Origin: Lentibacillus sp. Marseille-P4043
GTDB lineage: Bacteria; Bacillota; Bacilli; Bacillales; Amphibacillaceae
Assembly (NCBI RefSeq): GCF_900258515.1
Contig: NZ_LT984884.1
Span: forward strand, 3,558,077 to 3,622,076
Direction of reading: 5' to 3'
DNA length: 64,000 nt
Part shown: positions 18,283-27,011 of the stretch, in pieces
Layout: every line of letters begins with the position of its first letter
How positions within the stretch are numbered: position 1 is the first letter of the stretch
Translations under genes and position numbers: made by a program
The notes under the pieces: model-generated
Databases searched by the model: none
What the model saw: the letters and a program-made list of their open reading frames with translations, nothing else
Told to the model about the DNA's origin: nothing

Positions 18283-18498
18283 TTGAGTGAAAATGTTGGA
18301 GGCGGCAGTGGTTTTGCACTAATTGTCGTATTGTTCATCCTCTTGATCATTGTAGGTGCTAGTGGCTTCACTACTGGCGGCTATGGTGTTGGAGGTGGCT
18401 ACGGTGGATACGGCGCTGGTTATGGCGGCGGATTCGGCGGTGGCTACGGTGGATTCGGCACAGGTTATGGTGGCGGATTCGGTGGTGGTTGGTGGTAG
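18283..18498 (+). CDS. YjcZ-family miniprotein with a long Gly/Tyr/Phe-rich tail
   Basis: 71 residues starting at TTG 18283 (ribosome site GGGAGGTGA). One hydrophobic helix (GFALIVVLFILLIIVGAS, about 10-27) is the YjcZ signature found in sporulation-associated Bacillus miniproteins. The rest (28-71) is a low-complexity tail of GGY, GGF and GYG repeats ending in WW. Most YjcZ proteins stop just after the helix, so the 40-residue glycine tail is unusual. It is likely a spore membrane or coat peptide; function is unknown. Confidence 0.75.
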   Translation: MSENVGGGSGFALIVVLFILLIIVGASGFTTGGYGVGGGYGGYGAGYGGGFGGGYGGFGTGYGGGFGGGWW

Positions 18499-18544
18499 AA
18501 CCAATCATCCATGAAAAAGTCAATCAGTAAGGAGGTGTTCGTTA

Positions 18545-18652
18545 ATGAGCTATGGCGGAGGCTACGGTGGCGGCTTTGCGTTAATCGTTGTGTTGTTCAT
18601 CCTGTTGATTATTGTTGGAGCAGGTGGATTTGTAGGAGGAGGAGTTTACTAA
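18545..18652 (+). CDS. YjcZ-family sporulation miniprotein
   Basis: 35-residue peptide (MSYGGGYGGGFALIVVLFIL, then LIIVGAGGFVGGGVY). The hydrophobic helix is almost identical to that of the upstream gene, pointing to a duplication. The ATG at 18545 has an AAGGAGGTG ribosome site. The length and layout are typical of the YjcZ/'tiny TM' family. It is 46 bases downstream of the related gene, probably one transcript. Confidence 0.85.
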   Translation: MSYGGGYGGGFALIVVLFILLIIVGAGGFVGGGVY

Positions 18653-18771
18653 AATAAAAGCATTATTTTTTAACAACCCACTTCTCCATTCAAATCCAAT
18701 CAAATTGCAAGATAACGTCCAGTTTTTTGATTAGTCCATTGCCCATTCACCATCACCATTGATGAAAAAAC

Positions 18772-18813
18772 ATGGCTTATCACGCGATTTCCTTATCTGA
18801 TAAGCCATCGTTT
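18772..18813 (+). terminator. Terminator after the YjcZ genes
   Basis: Perfect 11-bp stem ATGGCTTATCA / TGATAAGCCAT followed by CGTTTTT. Confidence 0.75.
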
Positions 18814-18839
18814 TTCTTATATAATTATTCCATTACCTG

Positions 18840-18877
18840 AAAAATCCCTGTGTCTCTCAAAAGGCATAGGGATTTTT
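18840..18877 (-). terminator. Terminator of the SDR gene
   Basis: AAAAATCCCT / AGGGATTTTT stem just beyond the stop codon. Confidence 0.7.
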
Positions 18878-18881
18878 ATTA

Positions 18882-19640
18882 CTAAATATAATCATTGACA
18901 TGATATATATTGCCGCTTTGAATATTTTCTTCATCGGTCAAAATATCAACAAGTACACCACCAACCATTTCCGTATCCTTCAATAAATTATTCCGCTTAT
19001 ACCCATTAAATTTATCAACTTCGGCAAAGTTCTCTGCTGACGTTAAGCGAATTTTCTCTTGCATTTGTGTATCCATAATTCCAGGACTAAATGCGATTAC
19101 TTTACTATCAGTTTGTAATTCGTTCTGCTCAAGCGCTACCGTTTGTGTATACATATTTATGCTGGCTTTGGTGCTGCAGTATGCACTCCAACCGTAGACT
19201 GGTCTTTCCGCTGCACCAGATGTGATGGTTGCTCCAACAAAATGTATCCCTTGTTCGTTTGCCATTTTTAAAAATGAATTCATGATTACCATTGGTGCCA
19301 ACGTATTGATTTGAATATGATACTTGAGATCAGAATTCTGAATATTTACTGATTGGTCAATTGGTTCAACGACAGCTGCATTGTTTACTAAATAGACAGT
19401 TGATGGATCATTTGCAACAATTAGGTTACCAATATTATCGATGGTTTCCTCTATTTTTTCCATGTCAGCCAAGTCACATGTATAATGGGAAAACATTACA
19501 TTCTGTTGTTTTGCATACGCTGCTAATTGTTCATTTTTACTGCGGGAAATACCAATTACATTTATTCCTAATTCTATAAATAACCTAGCAACCGCTTCAC
19601 CAAGTCCTCTTGACACGCCAGTAATTACTGCAAATTTCAT
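18882..19640 (-). CDS. Short-chain dehydrogenase/reductase, YueD (benzil reductase)-like
   Basis: 252-residue NADPH-dependent SDR. The cofactor motif TGVSRGLG is at 7-14, NNAA at 86-89, and the catalytic Ser141, Tyr154 and Lys158 lie in ITSGAAERPVYGWSAYCSTK. The overall pattern resembles B. subtilis YueD, a (S)-benzoin-forming benzil reductase of the sepiapterin-reductase branch. ATG 19640 is used because a GGGGGGAT site precedes it; an upstream extension has no ribosome site. The physiological substrate is unknown. Confidence 0.85.
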   Translation of the reverse strand: MKFAVITGVSRGLGEAVARLFIELGINVIGISRSKNEQLAAYAKQQNVMFSHYTCDLADMEKIEETIDNIGNLIVANDPSTVYLVNNAAVVEPIDQSVNIQNSDLKYHIQINTLAPMVIMNSFLKMANEQGIHFVGATITSGAAERPVYGWSAYCSTKASINMYTQTVALEQNELQTDSKVIAFSPGIMDTQMQEKIRLTSAENFAEVDKFNGYKRNNLLKDTEMVGGVLVDILTDEENIQSGNIYHVNDYI

Positions 19641-19695
19641 TCTTATCCCCCCATTTGACGATACTACCACTTTATTATGAACAGAACGGCCTGAC

Positions 19696-20454
19696 TTAGT
19701 TTTTAATCACAACGGCTTGACTCCCCATTTGCTTCCATGCCTGTTCAAAGTTTTCCCTGTTTACTTTTTGATTCTTTTGTCCGTAGGGATTGTTTATGTA
19801 TATGGACTTTTCATCATATCCCGTAATAACGACACTATGTACACTGTACGTAATGTTTATGATGCCTGAATGTGTTTCCCACGTTTTAAAATCATTGACT
19901 GGCACAAAATTTGCAGTTGTGATTGTCCAAACAGGAATACCTTGGGCTACATGATCTAGGATTGTTTCAATCGGTTCGCCTGTTAGATCGACTGCCTTTT
20001 TGCCTGCATATTCTTTTGCAATGTCAACTACTGGACCATGATATACGGATAACCCCGGGCCATTTTCCATATCGCCAACAAACCCATCATTTGGATTTCC
20101 TTTTAATCCATTTTCATAGGTTAATGGGACCCGCGCGATTTCTTTTGCAAGTTCATTTTTCGTAGTTTCATAGCCATTGTAATTTAAAATCATTGCTAGA
20201 CTACTAACTTCACAGCCATTGTATAAACGCGGTGAATCCATTTGATTGATTAATGACACGTCCAAAGGGTCCATTTTCGATATTTTCTTTGGCAGTTCAA
20301 TCTTATTCTTTTTAGCCAATTTGCTAACATTTTCGGCAAAATTGCTTGCGGGCTTCGGTTCTACAGCTTTCGCTTCACAGGACATAAGAAAAATTATGAC
20401 CAAAATAAGATAAACTGCTAACAAATTCGTGTTCTTCACAAAAAAACTCCTCAA
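19696..20454 (-). CDS. C39-like cysteine peptidase lipoprotein (YvpB-like)
   Basis: 252-residue secreted protein. Residues 1-25 form a signal peptide ending in the lipobox LMSC (Cys26), so it is probably anchored to the outer face of the membrane. The peptidase_C39_2 domain follows: catalytic Cys81 in NGCEVSSLAM, the His in SVHSVVITGYD and the Asn in INNPYG. Bacillus YvpB is of this type. The substrate is unknown; it is not linked to an ABC exporter, so a bacteriocin-leader role is unlikely. Confidence 0.8.
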   Translation of the reverse strand: MRSFFVKNTNLLAVYLILVIIFLMSCEAKAVEPKPASNFAENVSKLAKKNKIELPKKISKMDPLDVSLINQMDSPRLYNGCEVSSLAMILNYNGYETTKNELAKEIARVPLTYENGLKGNPNDGFVGDMENGPGLSVYHGPVVDIAKEYAGKKAVDLTGEPIETILDHVAQGIPVWTITTANFVPVNDFKTWETHSGIINITYSVHSVVITGYDEKSIYINNPYGQKNQKVNRENFEQAWKQMGSQAVVIKN

Positions 20455-20631
20455 AACACTGACCTTGATTCAATCTTAAAAATAGTTAGACAATCGCAAT
20501 GAATTTATCCCCCAGAATTGGCCGGGGAATAAATTATTTAATTTAAAGATATGAAAGTATAAAATTTGGCACTACTTTGAACCCGGGCGGGAAAAGCCGC
20601 GTCCGACTTCAGCGCCCAACGGCTTGCGTTT

Positions 20632-22002
20632 TTATTTTGTATGAACCTCATCCCAATAATGCGCCAATGTTTCCAGCCCTTTATCAAAGCTGTCTAATGG
20701 AAAGCTCTCATTTGGTGAATGCAAACGGTCGTCTGGTGTACCAAACCCTAAAAGTACGATTGGGATGTCATATATTGCTTCGATCCATTCGACGACTGGA
20801 ATTGATCCACCCATTCTGACATAAACGGTTTCTTTTCCAAAAGCCTTCGTATAGCTCGTTGCCGCCTTTTCAATCAGTGGATGATTTGGCTCAACTTTGT
20901 ACGCTTTAGCTGATAGTTTTTCTTTTTTCACTTCTACCGTAACGCCTGATGGTGCATTCTTTTGAATGTGCTCCTCAAGCAAGCTTTGAATTTTTTCTGG
21001 ATTTTGTCCAGGTACAAGACGGCAGGTAATTTTTGCAGTTGCTGATGACGGGATGATCGTCTTCGTTCCTTCTCCTTGATAGCCACCGTAAATTCCATTA
21101 ATTTCAAAAGTAGGGCGTGCCATTGTATGTTCTTTTGCTGTATACCCTTTTTCCGATACGGTTTGGGGTGCACCAGTTGATGCTTTGTAATCCTCCCCTT
21201 GTACCTGTTTTATTAATTCGCGTTCTTCATCTGTTAAAGGTTCAACATCATCATAAAAGCCATCGACCGTAATGACTTCCTCTTCATTTTTCATAGATGC
21301 TAAAATATGATTCAATGCCATGATCGGATTTCGTACCGCTCCACCATACATACCGGAGTGTAAGTCGTGATCAGGTCCTGATACAGTAATTTCAATACCA
21401 GTAAACCCTTTCAAACCATAAAGTATTGTCGGCTGATTCTCGGCAATCATACCTGAATCAGAAATAACAGCAAAATCGGCATTAAATAATTCTTTTTTGT
21501 CATGAAGAATTTCATATAAATTTTCACTGCCAATTTCTTCTTCACCCTCAATACAAACTTTGACATTAACAGGTAGTTTTCCCTCTGTTTTCATATATGC
21601 TTCGAACACCGCAAGATGCATAAATACCTGGCCTTTGTCATCGCTGGAACCACGCGCATAAAGTCGACCATCACGTACTTCTGGTTTAAACGGATCACTT
21701 TTCCATTGGTCAATCGGATCAACCGGCTGTACATCGTAATGGCCGTAAAACAATACCGTTGGAGCGTCAGACCCTGCCTGATTATATTCGGCAAATACTA
21801 ATGGATGCCCTCCCGTTTCCTGCTGTTCCACTTTATCAAAACCAATATCATGTAAATATGTTTCTAAAAAATTTGCTGCTTCTTTAATATCTTTTTTATG
21901 TACACTATCCGTGCTGACACTTGGAATCGACAAAAACTGATTTAACTTTTCTAATAATGAATCACGATTTTCTGTCAGGTAGTTAATTACTTTTTCGCTC
22001 AT
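20632..22002 (-). CDS. M20 family dipeptidase (CNDP/PepV-like)
   Basis: 456-residue di-zinc peptidase. Metal-site segments: LFYGHYDVQPVDP (His, with Asp two residues later) near 85-97, GSSDDKGQ near 117-124 and EGEEEIGSEN near 147-156; DHDLHSGMYGG marks the lid/dimerisation domain of the CNDP-type dipeptidases. It probably cleaves dipeptides in the cytoplasm. ATG 22002 is chosen over an upstream TTG because of the GGAGG site eight bases before it. A tandem repeat array begins 65 bases upstream. Confidence 0.9.
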   Translation of the reverse strand: MSEKVINYLTENRDSLLEKLNQFLSIPSVSTDSVHKKDIKEAANFLETYLHDIGFDKVEQQETGGHPLVFAEYNQAGSDAPTVLFYGHYDVQPVDPIDQWKSDPFKPEVRDGRLYARGSSDDKGQVFMHLAVFEAYMKTEGKLPVNVKVCIEGEEEIGSENLYEILHDKKELFNADFAVISDSGMIAENQPTILYGLKGFTGIEITVSGPDHDLHSGMYGGAVRNPIMALNHILASMKNEEEVITVDGFYDDVEPLTDEERELIKQVQGEDYKASTGAPQTVSEKGYTAKEHTMARPTFEINGIYGGYQGEGTKTIIPSSATAKITCRLVPGQNPEKIQSLLEEHIQKNAPSGVTVEVKKEKLSAKAYKVEPNHPLIEKAATSYTKAFGKETVYVRMGGSIPVVEWIEAIYDIPIVLLGFGTPDDRLHSPNESFPLDSFDKGLETLAHYWDEVHTK

Positions 22003-22066
22003 GTACAATTCCTCCTATTCGTTTATATTTATTTTAGCACACCACAAGCAGAGTAACTAGTTGAAC

Positions 22067-22489
22067 GATGTTTTGGCTCCCCGGTTGATGTTTCTGCTCT
22101 CGGGCTGATGTTTTGGCTCTCCGGTCGATATTCCTGCTCTCGCGCCGATGTTTCTGCTCTCGCGCCGATGTTTCTGCTCTCGCGCCGATGTTTCTGCTCT
22201 CGCGCCGATGTTTCTGCTCTCGGGCTGATGTTTCTGCTCTCGGGCTGATGTTTCTGCTCTCGCGCCGATGTTTCTGCTCTCGCGCCGATGTTTCTGCTCT
22301 CGGGCTGATGTTTCTGCTCTCGGGCTGATGTTTCTGCTCTCGGGCTGATGTTTCTGCTCTCGCGCGGCTGATGTTTCTGCTCTCGCGCCGATGTTTCTGC
22401 TCTCGCGCTGATGTTTCTGCTCTCGGGCTGATGTTTCTGCTCTCGGGCTGATGTTTCTGCTCTCGGGCTGATGTTTCTGCTCTCGGGCT
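22067..22489. repeat. 20-bp tandem array, 21 units
   Basis: Units read GATGTTTCTGCTCT plus one of two 6-base endings, CGGGCT or CGCGCC. By inspection the endings are mostly CGGGCT at both flanks and mostly CGCGCC in two central blocks. One unit (near 22362-22373) is a hybrid with three extra bases. The first and third units are degenerate. The array has no stop codon in any minus-strand frame, so spurious ORFs of about 150-160 codons appear. No spacers are present. Confidence 0.95.
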
Positions 22490-22520
22490 GATAGTATCAT
22501 CCCTGAGAGCATACAAAAGA

Positions 22521-22546
22521 AGGATGGCCCAATACTAGGCCATCCT
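22521..22546 (-). terminator. Terminator of the yrrT-luxS-mccA-mccB operon
   Basis: Stem AGGATGGCC / GGCCATCCT next to the mccB stop, followed on the minus strand by TCTTTT. Confidence 0.8.
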
Positions 22547-22551
22547 CTGCT

Positions 22552-23697
<1,146 letters not shown>

Positions 23698-23715
23698 TCA
23701 TATTCACATCCATCC

Positions 23716-24639
23716 CTACTCAACAGCAGGATAGATATTTTTACTTAAGTATCGGTCACTTCCATCTGGAAAAACAGTAACAATTGTTGTACCAGCCTTG
23801 GCCTTTTTGGCTTCTTGTAAAGCCGCATACATTGCCGATCCAGATGAGCTTCCAACAAGTAATCCTTCTTTTTTAGCAAGTTCCTCCACCATTTCAAATG
23901 CATTTTTATCTGAAACAGTATAAATAGCATCTATATAAGATTTATCAATAAACTCTGGTAAAAATTCCATGCCAATTCCTTCCGTCTCATGTGGTCCAGG
24001 CTCACCACCGGAAATGATCGATCCCTCTGGTTCCACAATTGCGGCTCTAACTCGGGGATTTTCTTCTTTCAAATATCTCGTCGTCCCCATAAACGTTCCA
24101 CCTGACCCAGCACCAGCAACAAACACATCCACTTCACCATTTAAATCATTCCAAATTTCCGGACCAAGTGTTTGATAATACGTTCTGGGATTTGCTGAAT
24201 TGGCGAATTGTTTAGGGGAGAAACTATTTGGAATTTCCGTCAATAATTGCTCGGTTTTTTCGATCGCCCCTACCATCCCAGCATCTCTTGGTGTATGAAC
24301 GATTTTCGCACCTAGCGCTTGCATGATCATTTGTTTTTCTTGGCTGAAGTGTTCCGGCACACAAAAAATGACCGAAAGATTTTTATCTAGTGCAGCGAGT
24401 GCCAATCCAATTCCTGTATTACCAGCAGTAGGCTCAATGATGGTACCACCTTCTGTTAGTGCACCAGTTGCCAATGCATCATGGACTAATTCTTGACCAA
24501 GTCGATCCTTAACGCTTCCACCTGGATTATAAAATTCAAGCTTTGCATATAAGCGTACCCCTTTAGGTAGCGGGAATTTCGTTAGCTCCAACAATGGTGT
24601 CTCGCCAATTAGTTCCTTGATTGAATGATATATCGCCAT
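23716..24639 (-). CDS. mccA: Cystathionine beta-synthase-type O-acetylserine lyase (MccA-like)
   Basis: 307-residue PLP enzyme of the cysteine synthase family. The PLP lysine is Lys44 in NPGGSVKDR, with EPTAGNTGIGLA and a glycine-rich phosphate loop (AGAGSGGTFMGT). In B. subtilis MccA condenses O-acetylserine with homocysteine to give cystathionine, and MccB then cleaves it. The position between luxS, which makes homocysteine, and mccB favours that role over plain CysK. The intergenic gap to luxS is 12 bases. Confidence 0.88.
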   Translation of the reverse strand: MAIYHSIKELIGETPLLELTKFPLPKGVRLYAKLEFYNPGGSVKDRLGQELVHDALATGALTEGGTIIEPTAGNTGIGLALAALDKNLSVIFCVPEHFSQEKQMIMQALGAKIVHTPRDAGMVGAIEKTEQLLTEIPNSFSPKQFANSANPRTYYQTLGPEIWNDLNGEVDVFVAGAGSGGTFMGTTRYLKEENPRVRAAIVEPEGSIISGGEPGPHETEGIGMEFLPEFIDKSYIDAIYTVSDKNAFEMVEELAKKEGLLVGSSSGSAMYAALQEAKKAKAGTTIVTVFPDGSDRYLSKNIYPAVE

Positions 24640-24651
24640 AATTCTCGCCTC

Positions 24652-25119
24652 TTATTCTGCAAAAACTTGTTGCCATTCATCGCGATGAGCTAACATTTCG
24701 TTGGCTATTTCCTTGGCACCTTCTAGGCTATGACTGGCGGCCCATCCACATTGCACCTCATTACACGCGGGTACTTCGTTTGCCTCTAGCACATCTTGAA
24801 GCGTTCTTTCCAATGTATCTAATACTTCATCATAGTTATCATTGTTTAAAATCTGTAAATAAAATCCTGTTTGGCAACCCATTGGACCAATATCCAAAAC
24901 GTTATCCATGTGATTACGAATATTTTCTGCCATTAAATGTTCAATGGAATGCAAACCGGGCATTTCCATATGTTCTTTGTTTGGCTGTTTGAAACGAATA
25001 TCATATTTATATACTTTATCGCCATTTCCGCCTTCTGTAACTCCCACTAACCTTACATATGGTGCTTTAACTTTTGTGTGATCCAAATTAAAACTTTCTA
25101 CATTCATTTTCTTTGTCAT
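24652..25119 (-). CDS. luxS: S-ribosylhomocysteine lyase LuxS
   Basis: 155-residue metalloenzyme that splits S-ribosylhomocysteine to homocysteine and the AI-2 precursor DPD. The HxxEH motif HSIEH is at 57-61, the catalytic Cys82 lies in GPMGCQTG and the third metal ligand is Cys124 in [10 protein letters not shown]. It is encoded in the cysteine-from-methionine operon, in the position mtnN has in B. subtilis. The nucleosidase (MtnN) needed to supply its substrate must be elsewhere. Confidence 0.96.
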   Translation of the reverse strand: MTKKMNVESFNLDHTKVKAPYVRLVGVTEGGNGDKVYKYDIRFKQPNKEHMEMPGLHSIEHLMAENIRNHMDNVLDIGPMGCQTGFYLQILNNDNYDEVLDTLERTLQDVLEANEVPACNEVQCGWAASHSLEGAKEIANEMLAHRDEWQQVFAE

Positions 25120-25140
25120 ATTAAAAACGCTCCCTTTTCC

Positions 25141-25776
25141 TTATTTTTCAGCTATGATTAGCCAAACAAAATCATTCATTTGTTTACATGTTATCGCAAA
25201 ATTATTTTCTACAAAAATCTGTTTTAATACATCTATGGTTGGATAATATTCTCGTTTCAGGTCTTCCGCTAACTCATAATAGCCCTCTTTAACAGCGTCT
25301 GCTATCATCTGTTCCTTTACTGCTTCTGTCTCAAACATCGTATCGGCAAAAACAACTTTTCCATTTTTCGTAAGTATCTTATCAAATTGTTCTACAGCTG
25401 TTCTTTTTTCAGTGTCTGTCAAATGATGAAAGGCATAACTGCTGACTATTGTCTCGACATGTGCTGCTAAAGGTGGAAAATCAATGAAATCGCCATCCTG
25501 CAACTGCAGTTTTGGTAATTTTTGTTTTGCTAAATCGCGCATTGCCTGTGATGGTTCAATTCCAATAACTTGGTTACCAGCTTTCATTAACTTCTCCGAT
25601 AAGTTACCTGTCCCGACCCCAAATTCCAGCACAGTTCCATTGGAATGGGTTACAACTTCATCTAATATTGTATCATAATGGGCAAAAACTGCTTGATATT
25701 CAGGATCAAGTCCTTTCACACTATCATCATAGGTCTCTGCCCATCCTTCAAATAAATCAATAAATTCGCGTCCCAT
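25141..25776 (-). CDS. yrrT: SAM-dependent methyltransferase YrrT
   Basis: 211-residue class I methyltransferase. The N-terminus MGREFIDLFEGWAETYDD is YrrT-like and the SAM loop is VLEFGVGTGNLSEKL, followed by an acidic residue in GIEPSQ. The start is ATG 25776; GTG 25785 would overlap the AAGGG site. It heads the operon yrrT-luxS-mccA-mccB. The target methyl acceptor is unknown, but the product S-adenosylhomocysteine feeds into the following genes. Confidence 0.85.
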   Translation of the reverse strand: MGREFIDLFEGWAETYDDSVKGLDPEYQAVFAHYDTILDEVVTHSNGTVLEFGVGTGNLSEKLMKAGNQVIGIEPSQAMRDLAKQKLPKLQLQDGDFIDFPPLAAHVETIVSSYAFHHLTDTEKRTAVEQFDKILTKNGKVVFADTMFETEAVKEQMIADAVKEGYYELAEDLKREYYPTIDVLKQIFVENNFAITCKQMNDFVWLIIAEK

Positions 25777-25805
25777 TATGCACACAACCCTTATGATTAT
25801 TAAAA

Positions 25806-25822
25806 CATAGTAAATTACTATG
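25806..25822. promoter_or_regulatory. Perfect 17-bp palindrome upstream of yrrT
   Basis: CATAGTAA-A-TTACTATG, centred 38 bases before the yrrT start codon. It is a good candidate operator for the operon. I do not recognise it as a CymR box. Confidence 0.45.
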
Positions 25823-25871
25823 ATTAGTATGAATTATATGTATAACAATAGCACATGTTACAGAAAAAATA

Positions 25872-25900
25872 AAGGAGCATCTCGTTTTGAGATACCCCTT
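25872..25900 (-). terminator. Terminator of the YhcN-like gene
   Basis: Imperfect stem AAGG-G-ATCTC / GAGAT-C-CCTT after the stop codon. Confidence 0.6.
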
Positions 25901-25906
25901 CGAAAT

Positions 25907-26581
25907 TTATTTATTGTCTTGTGGAAATACGCGTTCAATCATATTGCCAATTTGATCAAAGAATCCTTCTACAGGTTCACCATTATCTGCATCATCTGCG
26001 TAATTATTTGCTAGGTCAAGGAAATCGGGGTTGGTTGAGACGTAAACATTGTCAATATCTCCATCAACGGATTTGACAATATCGGTAATTTTTCGTTTTA
26101 CATCGTCTGTCAATTCATCACCATTGTCATTATTTCCATTGTTATTAACGCCATTTTGATTAATACCATTATCGTTACCATTGTTGTCAGCACGGTTATT
26201 CATGTCGTTATCACCGTTATTGTCTAACCCTGCAGCAACATATGCATTGTTATCTGTCGTCAAAACATATGCATTGTCAATTACATCAATCTGGTCTGTT
26301 ATTTTGTCAGCTGCTTTATCAGCTACTTCATACCGATTGTTATTATTGTCACGGTTATTATCGCGATTGCGGTCCATATCCCCACGGTCTCGATCAGCAT
26401 TTTCCGCATTTCGTAACGTTTGCCCGTTATCTTGATTGTCTGCTGTATTATTATAACGGGTATTTTCTACATTATTATCTCCATTGTCATTTGGCTGATT
26501 ATCATCATTCGTGTCATTTCCTTGACAGCCAACAAGAGTAAACACGGTAGCCAAGCCAACACTCAATAGTTTCCATTTCAT
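25907..26581 (-). CDS. YhcN/YlaJ-family sporulation lipoprotein
   Basis: 224-residue lipoprotein. The signal peptide MKWKLLSVGLATVFTLVGC ends in the lipobox LVGC (Cys19). Two Asp/Asn-rich low-complexity segments surround a YhcN-like core (VADKAADKITDQIDVIDNAYVL, about 87-108, then NAYVAAGL). A second conserved segment is DDVKRKITDIVKSVDGDIDNVYVSTNPDF. YhcN-family proteins are found in spore inner membranes and take part in germination or spore structure. ATG 26581 has an AAGGAGG site. The asparagine-rich inserts are longer than usual. Confidence 0.8.
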   Translation of the reverse strand: MKWKLLSVGLATVFTLVGCQGNDTNDDNQPNDNGDNNVENTRYNNTADNQDNGQTLRNAENADRDRGDMDRNRDNNRDNNNNRYEVADKAADKITDQIDVIDNAYVLTTDNNAYVAAGLDNNGDNDMNNRADNNGNDNGINQNGVNNNGNNDNGDELTDDVKRKITDIVKSVDGDIDNVYVSTNPDFLDLANNYADDADNGEPVEGFFDQIGNMIERVFPQDNK

Positions 26582-26741
26582 TACTATCTTCCTCCTTACC
26601 AATTTGCTTTTAGTATGTATCAGTACATCTAATTTATTCTGCAAACCGGAATTTGGAAAACACACCATTTTTCTTTTAGACAATATAAATAAAAGTCGGA
26701 GAAGCTATAAATAATCCTTTAATTTTAAGGAGGGCAAATGA

Positions 26742-26978
26742 ATGGATATTCCAGATTATGATAAAGCATTATTTTACTCATTGTGGGGCCAATGGGATGA
26801 TTTATTAGTGTTGATGGTACGAACAAACGATGATATGCTCTCGAAAAAAATCCAAAACTTTTTGTATGCTTACCATTATTCACTTGACCAAACAAAAATT
26901 CTAGAGTTGCATGATGAATTGCTTTACTACATTGATCATGCCATGAACCATATACCAGCTGCCGTAATGGAAGTTTAA
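26742..26978 (+). CDS. yhdB: YhdB-like small protein
   Basis: 78-residue hydrophilic protein of the YhdB family, unknown function. Aromatic and acidic, with MDIPDYDKALFYSLWGQWDD at the N-terminus and an ending in AVMEV. A strong AAGGAGGG site precedes ATG 26742. It converges on rsgI through a shared terminator. I am moderately sure of the family; no enzymatic motif is seen. Confidence 0.65.
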   Translation: MDIPDYDKALFYSLWGQWDDLLVLMVRTNDDMLSKKIQNFLYAYHYSLDQTKILELHDELLYYIDHAMNHIPAAVMEV

Positions 26979-26983
26979 CAATC

Positions 26984-27011
26984 GGGAATACACCTAATAA
27001 GGTGTATTCCC
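26984..27011. terminator. Convergent terminator between yhdB-like gene and rsgI
   Basis: Perfect 11-bp stem GGGAATACACC / GGTGTATTCCC. Confidence 0.85.

Noticed and set aside
20570-20640. Further copy of the hairpin repeat (GGGCGGGAAAAGCCGCG)
   Set aside because: Only a short similarity; no paired ends or other core blocks. Could be a decayed remnant.
22067-22489. CRISPR array
   Set aside because: Units are directly adjacent, with no unique spacers, and there are no cas genes.
22034-22516. Open frames of 150-160 codons on the minus strand across the first 20-bp array
   Set aside because: The 20-bp unit has no stop codon in any minus-strand frame, so all frames stay open automatically. No ribosome site or family support.
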